The notes beneath the pieces were generated by a model that saw only the letters and a list, made by a program, of their open reading frames with translations, did no database searches and was not told where the DNA came from. DNA of 64,000 bases from Diadema setosum. Its lineage: Eukaryota > Echinodermata > Echinoidea > Diadematoida > Diadematidae. The stretch lies in the NCBI RefSeq assembly GCF_964275005.1, contig NC_092688.1, forward strand, positions 48,105,748 through 48,169,747, written 5' to 3'. Shown here in pieces: positions 18,015-29,792 of the stretch; the first letter of the stretch is position 1, and each line of letters starts with the position of its first letter. Made by a program: the position numbers and the translations under genes.

Positions 18015-18783
18015 CCCTAAAGGGGCCGGGCTTTTTTGGCTATGCTCAGACCGGAGGGGATGGATTCCGCCCCCCCCCCCCCCCCCCGAGATCTCGGCCA
18101 TCGGAGGTGCGATCGCGATGAAATTTTGCATGCGTGAGACCCGCGTCATAATCTACAAGATTGTGTCATAAGATTTTTTGAAACAATCAATTTCTAATTT
18201 TAATTAATTAATTATGCAAATTAAGCTCAAGGTGATATTTTAGCCTAATTAAAAGCATTGAGAGTCTAATTTTTGATCTGTAAATCTGTTTTAGCATATT
18301 CAACAATTGTACATCACAAAAACTTCCAAAACTCATTTCAATTCTTATGTATTTTATTGTTTTCAGAATTTCTTATGTATTTCATTGTTTTTCAACTTTT
18401 GTTTTTTCTTTGTTTTTTCATTGGAAATTGTCACTGACCACTTTTCTACCATAATTAGCACAAAATTAATCAATGAAAGTGAATAATTGTAAAAAGTAAT
18501 CAGGTTTTTATGACTTTCATGACAGAGCACTGTTTTCTATAGGAAATGTACACAAAATCACAAAATTTTGCCCGTTTTGGGGCGACATTCCGTTACAAAA
18601 ATGGGCGTGGCTTCGCAAAAGTATGCGCGGACGTTGCAAATTTGGTCTCAAAAGTTGCGCGAGACTTGAACGAAGAAAGTCAAGAAGCCTCGCGACGAGG
18701 CCTTCTCGCGTTACATAATTATAGCGCGAAACGTCGGGGGGGGGGGGGCGGATTCCACCCCCCCCCCCCCCGCCCTTTTAGGG
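18015..18783. mobile_element. piggyBac-like MITE flanked by TTAA
   Basis: The left end reads CCCTAAAGGGGCCGGGC; the right end in reverse reads CCCTAAAAGGGCGGGGG. Each is immediately flanked by TTAA (18011-18014, 18784-18787). CCC-starting termini with TTAA duplication are the piggyBac signature. Both subterminal regions carry long C/G homopolymers. The 770-bp interior is non-coding. Confidence 0.75.
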
Positions 18784-19176
18784 TTAATACATGGAAAGTA
18801 TTGGTGGAAATGAGAATTGGGCTTTTAACTTTTTGCGAGACTTACCAAGAAAACACTTATGAAATAGTACAGAGCATACATTTTTAAGAGAAATTCAAAG
18901 TTTATTTGATGAAGGTCGGGTTTGGAATAACTGAACCATTAAAAAACAAAGTAAAACAAAGCGATCGTAATAAACGGTGGGTCCCACACTTTATTAGAAT
19001 CGCTCTGTTTTGGATATCACTCAGCCATTTCAAGACCGATTTTCATCAAATAAACGTTGAATTCCTCATGGAATTTACATGCTCTTTCATATCATGAGAT
19101 ATTTCTCATCATCTCGCAAAAAAATATTAGAAACCTGAAATCAGGTCTCAACCAAAACATATATACGATCCCTTTC
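18784..19176. mobile_element. Hairpin MITE with ATCAAATAAA arms (copy 1)
   Basis: The two arms pair: TTTTTGCGAGACTTACC... and AAAGTTTATTTGATGAA on the left against TTCATCAAATAAACGTTGAA (read on plus) and ATCATCTCGCAAAAA on the right. Same family as 47706-48096. It abuts the TTAA of the piggyBac-like MITE, so one probably inserted at the other's target site. Confidence 0.7.
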
Positions 19177-19390
19177 AAGTCCTTAGTCATTGGACATGTT
19201 GGAGAGGCTAATAAAGCATTGGTTCCGTGGTTGTTGTCGTAGAAGTATTAAAATGTTTCCTCAGCAGTCACGTACAATATATGCAAACTCAAGCGAAAAC
19301 GCCGGTTTGTTTTTCCGGAAGAGGACGTGATAACAAGGTATTTAGTTGACCTGACACACATTCGTCAATATCGACTGCCAGTTACATTCC

Positions 19391-19533
19391 GCCCTAGACC
19401 GATAAATCTGCCTTTTGTTCGGACTTACAGTCGGTAAAACGGTAGAGCCGACCGTATTCAGACCGGAAAGTTAGTTGACGAGAGGCCACCAACAGTCGAG
19501 CAAGAGGCAGATTTATCGGCCTAATTACGGGGC
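19391..19533. mobile_element. Short MITE
   Basis: Inverted ends GCCCTAGACCGATAAATCTG and, in reverse, GCCCCGTAATTAGGCCGATA followed by AATCTGCC. About 143 bp, non-coding. Confidence 0.55.
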
Positions 19534-22030
19534 AGATACGGCAACCAAGACATGCAATTAATTGTTGCCTTTTTCGTCGCATCCAACATCTATATACATG
19601 GATAGGTATACATAATTGGCCAGAGGACTTGGCCCATCGCAGAGCCTAGTCTCGATCATTTGCAGCTATATCAGATAGTTTTGGCTACAAACTCCTTCTC
19701 ATTAGTGCCAAGGCTATGCAGGGCATTGGAGAAGGTGTGGTATGGCTTGAGGTAGGGTTAGACCGAGTGAAGAAGCTTTTCTTTGATTTGAGCCGTTTCT
19801 GGGCTGGTTAGAAGCCGTGGCATGGGTGGCGACAATCCTGTCTGAGACTGACGGATCGATCGAGGTGCTCCATCTCCTCAGGTGGGGCAATAGTATAGAC
19901 AGACAAGACATAACTTTTAGACTGTTGACCATTGTCGGCTCGAGACATCCAGGGATAATACCTGGAATTGTTGTTATTGCGCGTTACTTGATACCAGACT
20001 CTCCTATCATAGCTGCGTTCCCACGTGGTAATAATTATCATTGACAACATACCGGGCCTGGCGCTCACTGAGTATCTTAAGTTACTTTCCTCGCATTCTT
20101 GCAAACTATAATAGCAAACTGGGTTATTGTAAGGGCCTTTGTATACTGGGGGTCTTCAATAAAGGACATGGTACGTGCTGTTGTCGCTTCTGACACGCTA
20201 GTGAATACCTGCCAAATTTGTAGAAAATTTGACTACATGTATGGTCGGGTTTTCAAAAAAGAAGATCGAAATGTGAAAAACTGACCCCGAATTGGAGCCT
20301 TCTATTCGGGTGAGCCTAAGAGGGAATAAAAGAGAGGAATACAGTGAGAATTTAGCTGATCATCTCATTAGCATAGCTCATAGTACCCCACATCTGAATG
20401 TTACTTTCTGTCCTCTTCCGGAGAGTTATAAAGTCCTCCATATAAGTTCATTCATTACTATCGGTCATTCTGGACCCATGTTATGATTAAGGCATAATGT
20501 AGAAAGATTTGAGCAGTATTAGATACTCCATGCCTTCATTGCTGGGTCCTTTAGGGCTCACACCTGCCATGTAAATATGTCCCCGACCGCTTTACAAAAT
20601 CGTACCAAAGATACAAAAATAAATGAAAAAAAGAATTCAAAAATCAGAAATGCAGTAAAAAAAAAAAAAGAATTGATAGCGGCAGAAATTGAATATAAAT
20701 TCCTCTACAAACTGCACTTTGGTTGAAAGATGAAAGCTTTTCTCATGGAATTTGAAGGGACTATACTTGACTGGGTGCATGTAAAGGGCAAAGAACTTAC
20801 TGGTAGTCTGGCTTGCGAACCCTTGGACAGAGTTTGAGCCGAAGAAGCCCCCTTGGAAATTTGCTGGATGAAAGGGTATAATATCTCACTTATCGAGATT
20901 AGTGAAGACGAAACACCTTATTTCTCCCAGATATTTTACAGAATTTTTGAATTTTGAATTTTAACACACGTCTATATATGAGGAAACATCCGTGTGAGCC
21001 CATATTCCCCTTCTCGTAAAAGAGTGTCTGTGTGTATTTGGGCTATGTAAAGACGATGTGCTAGCATTATGGGGACTGCATCTCATTGGTAGTATATTGC
21101 TTAAAGAGAGTGCTATGTGTTTAATAAATGGAAAGGCACATGGAAAAGATAGATGGAAAAACAACAACAACAACAACAACACCAACAACAACAACAAAAA
21201 GCAACAAACCACTACTTAAGCTGGGGGTCGACATTGATGGCGTTGATAATAATTTAACACAAAAGTACGGTATACATATTTGATGTTTTCAACATCGCAC
21301 TCTCCTTTTCACACATTTTTCTCTGAGACGCTTTCGTCAAAACCTTTTCAAGAGAATTTGAAGAGATTATGTAACTTGACTCTAAACTTTAATAGAAAGT
21401 GATTTACACATGCACCTCCAACTCAGAAGGCACCTAAACCACACCCATCTGAATAGAAGCCATTCTCATTAGTGGAAAAATAATTAGATTAGGTGGAGTG
21501 AGAATTCAAAAACCTCATGTAAGTCATATCTGCGTGGCCCCTCCAAACCACTCAGAACGGAAAACCCCACGCATAAAGAGAGTCAAGCATTTTTCCTGTC
21601 TTTACTTATTAATCATAATGGAATAAATCCACGTCCGCTAAGTGTCTTGAAGTGCCTACAGCTGCAGACATTGACTTGTTATCCCCAGAATTAAGTAGCG
21701 ATTGCTGTTTTCTGATGCTGTAATTTGTATTTAGCAGTGGAGATTACTGGTATTTGTTTTGTCTATACTGATAAAGAAAAGCTGGTAGAGACTCTATAGA
21801 ACGTATGTGTTTCCGCGATCATTCTCTCTCTTGTCCAATGGGAAAGAACCTTACGTGCAGTGATCAACATGACTGTGCAGGTGTGAAATTTTGTGCGCTT
21901 CGCACAGTGTCGAAAAGGACGCCGGAGTCATTCACGCGGCGTGCTCTTGAGACGAGAAGTCATCTCCAGCAAGACATGGTAGATTCCGGCGAGGAAGCCA
22001 ATGATCATTGTTGGTAAGAGACAGTGCTGT
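19534..22030. other. Intergenic, no gene recognised
   Basis: Several short overlapping open frames exist on both strands (for example around 19714-20104) but none shows a domain, a plausible splice structure or a family match. A compound (AAC)n microsatellite lies at about 21161-21205. Confidence 0.4.
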
Positions 22031-22032
22031 TT

Positions 22033-22230
22033 TTTCCGCCAAGGAGGTTATGTTTTTGCCGGCGTTGGTTTGTTTGTCTGATGTCTGTTTGTTTGTTTGT
22101 TTGCAACTACAACTCAAAAAATTATTCACGGATTTGAATGAAATTTTAAGAAAAACTTGATATCGATACAAGAAACAGATGATCAAATTTTGATAGTATA
22201 CCGGATCACCGTCGTGATCCAGGATTTCAT
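22033..22230. repeat. Dispersed repeat with GGAGGTTATGTTTTTG end
   Basis: The segment begins CCGCCAAGGAGGTTATGTTT and holds a GTTTGTTTGTTTG run and the phrase ACTCAAAAAATTATTCACGG. Related ends (CATAACCTCCGCC) occur near 60260. It is a dispersed repeat of the type common in marine invertebrates; boundaries are approximate. An (ATT)n microsatellite follows at 22253-22320. Confidence 0.5.
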
Positions 22231-22262
22231 TTATTAATCTATTTTGTTAATTATTGTTATTA

Positions 22263-22293
<31 letters not shown>

Positions 22294-22320
22294 TATTATT
22301 AGTAGTAGTAATATTAATAT

Positions 22321-23540
22321 ATTTTTTTTGCTATCACAAAAAGGGTGGAAATAATATGAGCTGCTTGGAAGATATGCGCTGATCTCCGAGCTCTGTATTC
22401 GATTTTGTTTTTTTATGAACTGCCAATATTAAGAGATGCAATTAAAGCACGTTAAACTCAGATGAACAGTTTACTTCAATAGACAAGTGTAAAAACTTAT
22501 TCTGATATTGTATTCAAACTACATGTACATTCGGCAAACAGCCAGAAAGCTTGTTCCACACTTGCTCAAAATATCAACAACTACAGTCATGTGCGTGCGA
22601 CATGGCATCACGTACTGAAATGTAACAGGGCGTACTCTACGAGACAGGTGTACCGTCCGAAGCTCCTACTAAAAGACCGATATAAACAAAATGCATCACC
22701 TCTAATTTTGTTAACTTTAGTAAACTCTATCATTGGAGAAGTTATCGACATGGTAACTGTAAGTTTTATCACATTTATATTCAGTTTTATGTACCATGAA
22801 TATACCATGTTAGGCTCTTTGAAGATTTTGCCCTGATCATGCATATTATGTCCATCTTTCGCTTTGTTTTAGAAGAAATTTGCGGGAATGTAACATGTTG
22901 CCTATTACACATAGTTATGATAACATTATTAATTTGGCCGAAATCTGCACGAGATTATTTTCTCAAGGACCTGTAAACAACCCGTTCTTAAGTATACTCA
23001 TACTACGTAGATGATCCAGTTTGAATGCATTAATGTATGGAGGGCACGATTTGTTAAATTAGCATAAATCTTATTTCTTTATGTACTTATTTATTCATTT
23101 ATTTATCTATATTTACTCTTTTGGTGATGGGAGCATGGGGTGGTGATGCAGAAAGGGGTTTACATCTGGGACTAAACGTTATAAGTTTGTTTTGCGGGTG
23201 GTTTGTTCTCATTCTTCATTAAAAAAAAAATGAATATACTGAGTTTTTAGCCCAATATATCGTGTGTGTGTGTGTGTGTGTGTGTGTTTTTATGTGTGGT
23301 CGGGTGTGTGTGTGTGTGTGTATGTGTATGTGTGTGTGTGTTCGGGGTAGGAGGTTCACTGCAAGTCTTCTCTCTTTTCCCCTTTCCGTTCGGCTACTCA
23401 GTTGTTATGTCGGGCGAAAGTCGGGCAATATGATATTCTGATAATGGGAGACAACCTAAGACGTGCTCATAACGAATGTGAATTCAGAGAGCAAAAAGCT
23501 TATCACATGTTTAGATAATGAGCACGAGTTGGAAAAGTGA
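22321..23540. other. Intergenic, (GT)n microsatellite only
   Basis: No gene was recognised. A (GT)n tract, interrupted several times, lies at about 23262-23341. Confidence 0.5.
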
Positions 23541-23543
23541 CCA

Positions 23544-23670
23544 GGGCCCCGTTGCATCAAAGTTACGATCAAACGTAAGTCCCAATCGCTCCATTCTGAT
23601 TGGTTGAAATTCAAGTTACATATGATTTTCTTGACTTAAGTTTGATCATAACTTTTATGTAACAGGGCCC
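23544..23670. mobile_element. Short GGGCCC-ended MITE
   Basis: The left end GGGCCCCGTTGCATCAAAGT pairs with the reverse of the right end (GGGCCCTGTTACATAAAAGT). Both are followed by TATGATCAAAC- or TACGATCAAAC-type sequence. 127 bp, almost all arm. Confidence 0.85.
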
Positions 23671-23758
23671 ACAAGCAAGTAATAGCAATCTTGTTGTAAG
23701 CAACCAATGAAGCAGAGCATTCCCCAAATCGTTGCTTTTGAATAGGGTTGGTTGAGTT

Positions 23759-23890
23759 AAAGGCAAGACTAGTTCTCATGTCTCCTCATGCCACACCACT
23801 TGCGTTAGGTATAGCAAGGGTACACTAGAGTGGCGTAGAGCGGTACGGCAAGATAAAAAGGGCGGCATGAGGAGGTCTTTCCAAGTCAAA
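23759..23890 (+). repeat. Dispersed AAGGCAAGACT repeat, copy A
   Basis: AAGGCAAGACT...CATGTCTCCTCATGCC-CACCACTTG, ending near GGCATGAGGAGGTCTTTCCA, forms a small hairpin-ended unit. A second copy in the same orientation lies at 28870-29025, so the two bracket the 24.2-28.7-kb foldback element. The spacing could be chance. Confidence 0.5.
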
Positions 23891-24223
23891 GGGTATTCCA
23901 GACGAGTTTCATAATTGCACACCATGTAGGTCATAAATCGACAGCGCCATGTATAGATTTGTTGATTTTCATGTGGTTCTTGAGCAGAGAAACCAATATT
24001 CGGAAACACTGAACAGCCAGTGTTGATGACATAGAGCCTCACATATTTCAGAAATGTAGGAATGTAATTCCATGACAATACCGCTTGGTTAACAAGTTCA
24101 CCTGTGTAGAATCTGTGCATGCCCTCTCCTTTTGTTCTGCTTCCTTGAGCCTAAACTTATGCATTCTTATCAGCTTATGGTGGGGCTGCCATGTCATCAT
24201 CCTTGTTCATTGCAAGTAGTTAT

Positions 24224-27200
24224 ATAGGTTTTCCGGGTCAATGTCCACCGAGATAAACCAAATGTCAAATAGGTAGTTCAAATGTCCATTCAGCTTAATA
24301 AATGTTCATGACAGAATATGGTATCAAATTAGGCAATTCAAATGTCCACTTAAAGGTATGAAATGTCCGTACAAAATATCAGACAAGAGACAATGCAGTT
24401 CAATGTTGCATGGCAAAATATTACAGAGAACGAAGCTCCGAGAAACCATTGTCAGATAATGTTTTCAAGTGTCCATTTCCTCCTAGACAGTGCTTTCTTG
24501 AATCACAAAATCATTATTTCACATAGGTAATTGTATCGTTTAGGACATGTTTTCCAAGTGAAATGTCCACTGGCTCAAACACATTGTTCAAATGTGCATG
24601 TGTATTGTAAGAGAGATGAATGTATGTCCACAATACAATGCAGTTAGCAATAGGCAGTTCAAATGTCCATGTAGGTATGGAATGTCCATGTAGCACATCG
24701 TATGTCAAATATCAGACTAGGTAATTTAATTTCCGGATAGCCAAATAAGTATCCAAATGACTGGAGCAATGTCCCATAAGGGAGATCAAATGTTACATAA
24801 TATAGTGATTTCAAATGTCCATAGTCTTAAATACTTCTTATTTAAACCATGTAGATCGTAGCCTTACATGCATAAACGCACTCCTCAGTAATTAGTCTTG
24901 CATTAACTTGTCATATACACAAACACAGGTCCATACGGTGTCAAGATAAAAACATATCTTATTGAAACTCTTTTAGAATGCATACAGACATAATCAATAG
25001 GGCTAAGCTGACATGAATCTCATGATAGCGGTGTAACTTCCTTACGTGCAATTTATTATTTCATACGAAAGAATGAGGATTTATGGCATGAGACTATTCA
25101 CTTGTATTGTCTAAAACATAACGGAAATCATTTTCTTCAGACTTTTTTTGTTTTTTGTTTTTTTTTAATACCGAATGGCCGTTCTTGTACTACCTTTACT
25201 GCAATTGTGCTGCAGGTCAGAAACAAATGTAAACCTGTCATTTTGATGTCAATTTCTCAAGTTTAAGTTTTCTAAAGAACGTTTCTTCTCAGGCTTGTCG
25301 GACGGACTTTGGAAATAGGACGGTTCCGGTCGAGGCTATAACCATTTATCATTTATTAATATTTTACATTCTTTCTTTTTTTTTCTAACTATTTTCTTTT
25401 CCTGCTATCCTCTCATTTTTCTTCCCATTTTTCTCTCTCCCCCTGTTTTTTTTTTCTTGCCTAAAAAGTGGTACAATTCATACCTTGCCATTCACCTCGA
25501 AAGACCTGCTTTTGTATTTCCTGAAAGAGATTCTTTCAGATAGGAAATTGCGGATCAGCAAGAGAAACATAGTTATTTCAGTGGTGTCACTTAAATTGTG
25601 TTGAATAATGTTGGCATAGACTCCATAAACAATGCTTATCATCCAACACTGTCATCATTTTTTCGAGTGAAAGGATATTTGAATTACCTATGTGACATTT
25701 GAATTCCCTATGACCGACATGATACTCTCATTGACCTGAGATGACGAAAGAATTTCTATTGTGTGGACATTTGACTTGACTATGGACTGCTTATGTACCT
25801 ACATGGATATTTGATTTCTCTAATGCCATTCGAATGACTACAGTATATCATACTTGCTTTTGAGCAATTTGAATTTGATTCAGAAAGCCTATGTTCTTGT
25901 GCGTGCAGAGCACCACACATCAAATGCCAGACTGCGGTGGCAAGAAATATGAGATTTAATGAAATCTTTGCACACATTGTACAAAAAATTACCGAAAAAG
26001 AAAATATTTGTAAATGTTATGATAGGAATTCCATCGATTCTTTTTTAAGAATAGAATTTTCCAGGGTCGGACTATAGTTATTTATTTGGTCAGGAAAAAA
26101 AAAACACACACACACACACAGGAAGTCACTCTTCATAATAATGATTCTTAACTCTTTTACATCACTTCATGAAAATACGGTAGTTCTCTTGTTCATTTTT
26201 TTTTTCAGTTCATAGATATTTTTCCTGTCGATTTATTGCAAATGCAAAATTGCCTCTCAAGTTTCAAATTTCGAAATCTATGCTTAATTGCTCTTTGGAA
26301 TTCCCTAGATTTTGAATAAGAAAAAGGCAAAAAAAAAATGAGTGAGACTCGCTTTGTTTTAATGAAGTCATGACAGATTGTGTGTGAATGAAAACCCAGT
26401 TGTCTGCGCCTGATAATATCCATCAGGATTTCATATTCTTGAGAAAGATAATACTCTTTGCCGTGTTTTGGAGTCAACTGATATCTAAATCACTTACGTA
26501 GCATCTGAATCACTTATGAATGACGTGATATGCTCTCATTGACCTGAGGTGACGCGAAAATTTACATTTTGTGGATATTTGACATGGCTGTGGACATCTT
26601 ACTTACCTTATAGACCGTTTCAATTTCGATGGCCTATTCACCTACCGCCGCTAGCGGCGCTATAACGGCCGCCATAACTGGGGGCCAACGCGGGCTCCCA
26701 GCGAGCCAGCTACCCAGCGAGTTGCACTTGCAGCTAGCAGCCCAGCGTACGCGTATACCCATCGCGCATAGTTAGCCGGGCGCGGCCGCATGCCATGCGC
26801 CGCCGGCGGCCGCTGGGTCGGCGACCGCCGCGCTAAAATTGTGATTGTTTTACTCACTGTGGAAAAGTCATTCAGCGGCATTTAATGCCTTTCTTTTGGA
26901 CAAATTGAGTAATTCAGACATATCGATCTAAAATTAATGAAAGCTTCAAAGGATCAGAACAAAAAACATATTGTGCAGTTGTTTGGGTGCACAAAATAAA
27001 ATAACAGGCGAAAAAACGGAAATGGAAGCTGCACGTCAGTGTGTGAAATTCAGACACTAATATACTGACGCATGATGAATATAATATACACTTAAGTGAA
27101 ACACAGCGGTATAAAAAAATGCACAGATTTTTGAAACAAACTTTGGCCTATGCCTAATAGATTCTCTATTTGATTAGGCTAAATCACTGCATATTCATAT

Positions 27201-27261
27201 TCGTGAAATAAAGTTGTTCATTTTAGAAGACAGGTTCAGATCAAAGATTTTGAGAAATAAT

Positions 27262-27331
<70 letters not shown>

Positions 27332-28742
27332 AATGCTTGGTGCAATACTTACAAAAGTTAGAATACACTTCCTGGCTACTAGTATACTACATTCTATATG
27401 ACAAACATTTTAAAGCCTATCACTACAGCCAAATGTATGTTTCAAGATGTGTAAAAAAAAATCTTATATTGTAAATTTTTACTTTTTCACTAAGCGTTCA
27501 GCATTAAATTTACCATATTCAATTTGGGCCTGGAACTCTGAATTTGAATTGATTTTTGATAAAGTGATACTTATATATATATTAAACTGCCATGAATGGT
27601 GGCAAACATCCGTTTCATAAGCATAATTCATATTAAGGAAGTTTGATTTGAAAATCACTTTTGTAGATTATAATTTTAGGCGTTTAATAGCGCGATGTTA
27701 AATGCAAGGTTACTTAGACCTTAAACAGTAGAATGTTTGGTTGTTGACCTCAGGCGACGTAAATTAACTTCTTAAGTTTGTACGGCTTAGAAACGCCTAG
27801 ATTTGCCTTCAGTTTGGTTTACTTAGACTTGCCGGAAGTTAGTGACAACCGAAAATGATATAGGATGTAGCTAACGTTAGAGGGTTCTAGGTAGAAGTCA
27901 ATAGGTCTAGACGGGTCTAGATCTAGTCTGGACTGTTGCCTAGAATTCTAGACAAGATCTAAAAAACGTTAGACAGACTTTACCCCACTGGTCCGAGAAA
28001 AGGCAAAAGCCTAAAAAGGTTTAAGTTAACTGATCTTATTAGTTGCTTTGATAGTACTTTTGATAGCGCCATATCTACTATCTAGCTCAAAACTGATTCA
28101 TTATTTGTATTTAATTATATCAGTTAACTGCTCAACAGTCTAGGCTTACTATCTAGACGTCTGTCTGCGCCTAGCCATAGTTCTCCCCAGGTGTTTTTTA
28201 TCCTCTTACACAAATGTGAATAGATCTAATGTTAAGGGGCTTACACGCGAGTACCCAGGTCATCGCAAAAGAAATAGAGTCTAACGTGTTACAATTCCAC
28301 GCACGGATCGTACCGATATTTACCTTGAAGTTCAAGTTTTGGCTACAGCCGTATATGCCATCTGCCCATTCGCTATAAGTTGTTTAATTTTATTAATTAG
28401 CTAACGAAAAAAAAAAAAGTAGACGTTAGAGTTGTCACAAATCCAGATGCGTCGATCGCTGCCAGCGCCAGAGATAGCTAGCTGGCCGGCTGGCGCCGGG
28501 TGGTAAAAGCACTGGCTGCCGCTAGCACCCTTGCCACGCACGCACGGCGCTTGCCGACCCGGCCTGGTTGGCCCCCAGTAATGGCGTCGCCTTAAGAGGG
28601 CGCACTTCCATGAACAGTCACTTGAATCGGTCTATAGGATATTGGTTTGCTAAGTGGACATTTGATTTCCCTATTGACATTTGAATTACCTAATGTGACG
28701 CTTGATCTACTATTGTGGATATTTGACCTGGAAAACCTAATA
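24224..28742. mobile_element. Long-arm foldback element with tandem subrepeats
   Basis: The left end TAGGTTTTCCGGGTCAATGT matches the reverse of the right end (TAGGTTTTCCAGGTCAAATA). From both ends inward, short degenerate units repeat: CAAATGTCCA, ATGTCAAATAGG and GGTA[GA]TTCAAATGTCC on the left, and the reverse forms (GGACATTTG, GACATTTGAATTACCTA) at 25660-25830, 26480-26610 and 28640-28742. Arms built from tandem subrepeats are the hallmark of foldback (FB/TU-type) transposons. No transposase ORF was found. A 2-kb element is inserted in it. Confidence 0.6.
26611..28635. mobile_element. Nested 2-kb element with GC-rich inverted ends
   Basis: Starts TAGACCGTTTCAATTTCGAT; the right end in reverse reads TAGACCGATTCAAGTGACTG; TA flanks both. 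About 80 bp in, GCCATAACTGGGGGCCAACG pairs with the reverse of the right arm, GCCATTACTGGGGGCCAACC. Both ends are CpG-dense (26640-26860, 28440-28600), while the middle is AT-rich with an (AT)n tract at 27264-27330 and a patch dense in CTAGA motifs (27880-27990). No ORF with a recognised transposase. Confidence 0.6.
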
Positions 28743-28869
28743 CATAGATTTCGAGAACATTAATTATTCATCATCCCAATCATAAATTCTGAAACTCATT
28801 ACTCAGTATAACTAATCTATAGTTGTTCAAGTATGTATAAGTCTGAAAGTCATCCGGAGGTCTCCTTTA

Positions 28870-29025
28870 AGGCAAGACTTTTTTTATGTCTCTTCATACC
28901 CCACCACTTGTCAAATGTGTGTGAATGCGTGCATCCTTTGCGTGAGCTAACGACCGCGAGGGTAGGGTAGTGTTGAGAAATACGTGGCAAGATTAAGGGG
29001 GTGCAAAAGGAAGTCTTTTCAAGTT
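28870..29025 (+). repeat. Dispersed AAGGCAAGACT repeat, copy B
   Basis: Same unit as 23759-23890: AAGGCAAGACTTTTTTTATG, then TCTTCATACCCCACCACTTG, ending at GGAAGTCTTTTCAAG. The middle differs and is longer than copy A. Confidence 0.5.
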
Positions 29026-29113
29026 TAAGTATAGGGCCTACTTATATTGTAATTATCAGTATAATCATTAATGCCGGTGATGGGAAAAGCTATTTTCATT
29101 TCGATAAATGTTA

Positions 29114-29673
29114 CTACAATCGCACCTGTCTATTGCGGCCATCCAAGGGAGACGAAAAGTGGCCATTGCAGACAGATGGCCGCTATAGACAGGTTATCTG
29201 ACTTTTAATTGTGTACATTGCCTGCATTTACATATTATCGTTGTATACATCTATAGTTAAAAACTTACATGTTCATGTATGTGGTGGATACGTATGCACA
29301 CTTGTGTTTCATGCATTGAACAATGCCGGTGTTTGTCAAGGCATGTGTACAGTCATGAAGAAAGCGGTACTCTAGTGCATCATTATGACTGAATGAGTGA
29401 TGACTGCCAGCGGTGGCGATCACTTAACTTTGCCAATGAATGGCTGGTACGGCTACAAAGCAGAAAAACATGCTGAATTATCGGCTCGGCTATGGCTCCA
29501 TGAGAGTCTGTAGCCGCTATATAGACAGGTTAAAATCTACCGCGGGAAATAAAATTTGCGGCAGGTGGCCGCTATACACAGGGTCTTCAACGGGGGGGGG
29601 GGGGGGGGGTTTCAGTGGCCGCATACGGTAGGTGGCCGCTATAGGCAGGTGGCCGCTAAGGCAGGTTTGACTG
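29114..29673. mobile_element. Tigger-like MITE with GTGGCCGCTATA arms
   Basis: The right end in reverse reads CAGTCAAACCTGCCTTAGCG followed by GCCACCTGCCTATAGCGGCC. The left end has the same phrase in diverged form (CACCTGTCTATTGCGGCCAT). Several internal copies of TGGCCGCTATA and a G18 run lie near the right end. CAGT ends place it with pogo/Tigger elements. It ends about 120 bp before the transporter start codon. Confidence 0.6.
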
Positions 29674-29792
29674 AGTTAAGACTATCATTGTCGTCATTAT
29701 TAACATATTTACAAATTTTAGTTGTTGTTTCTGTATCATCATGGTCATCCGGCTAACATGGCCTCACTCACTCTACAGATTCTACCAACACA

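Noticed and set aside
19714-20104. Overlapping open frames on both strands
   Set aside because: Short, mutually overlapping, no family match, no splice support.
23776-24120. Minus-strand open frame of 114 codons
   Set aside because: It overlaps a dispersed repeat and the foldback arm; no domain or splice context.
23759-29025. The two AAGGCAAGACT copies as terminal repeats of one large element
   Set aside because: They are separate hairpin-ended units with different middles, and the sequence between them is explained by the foldback element and its own inverted ends.
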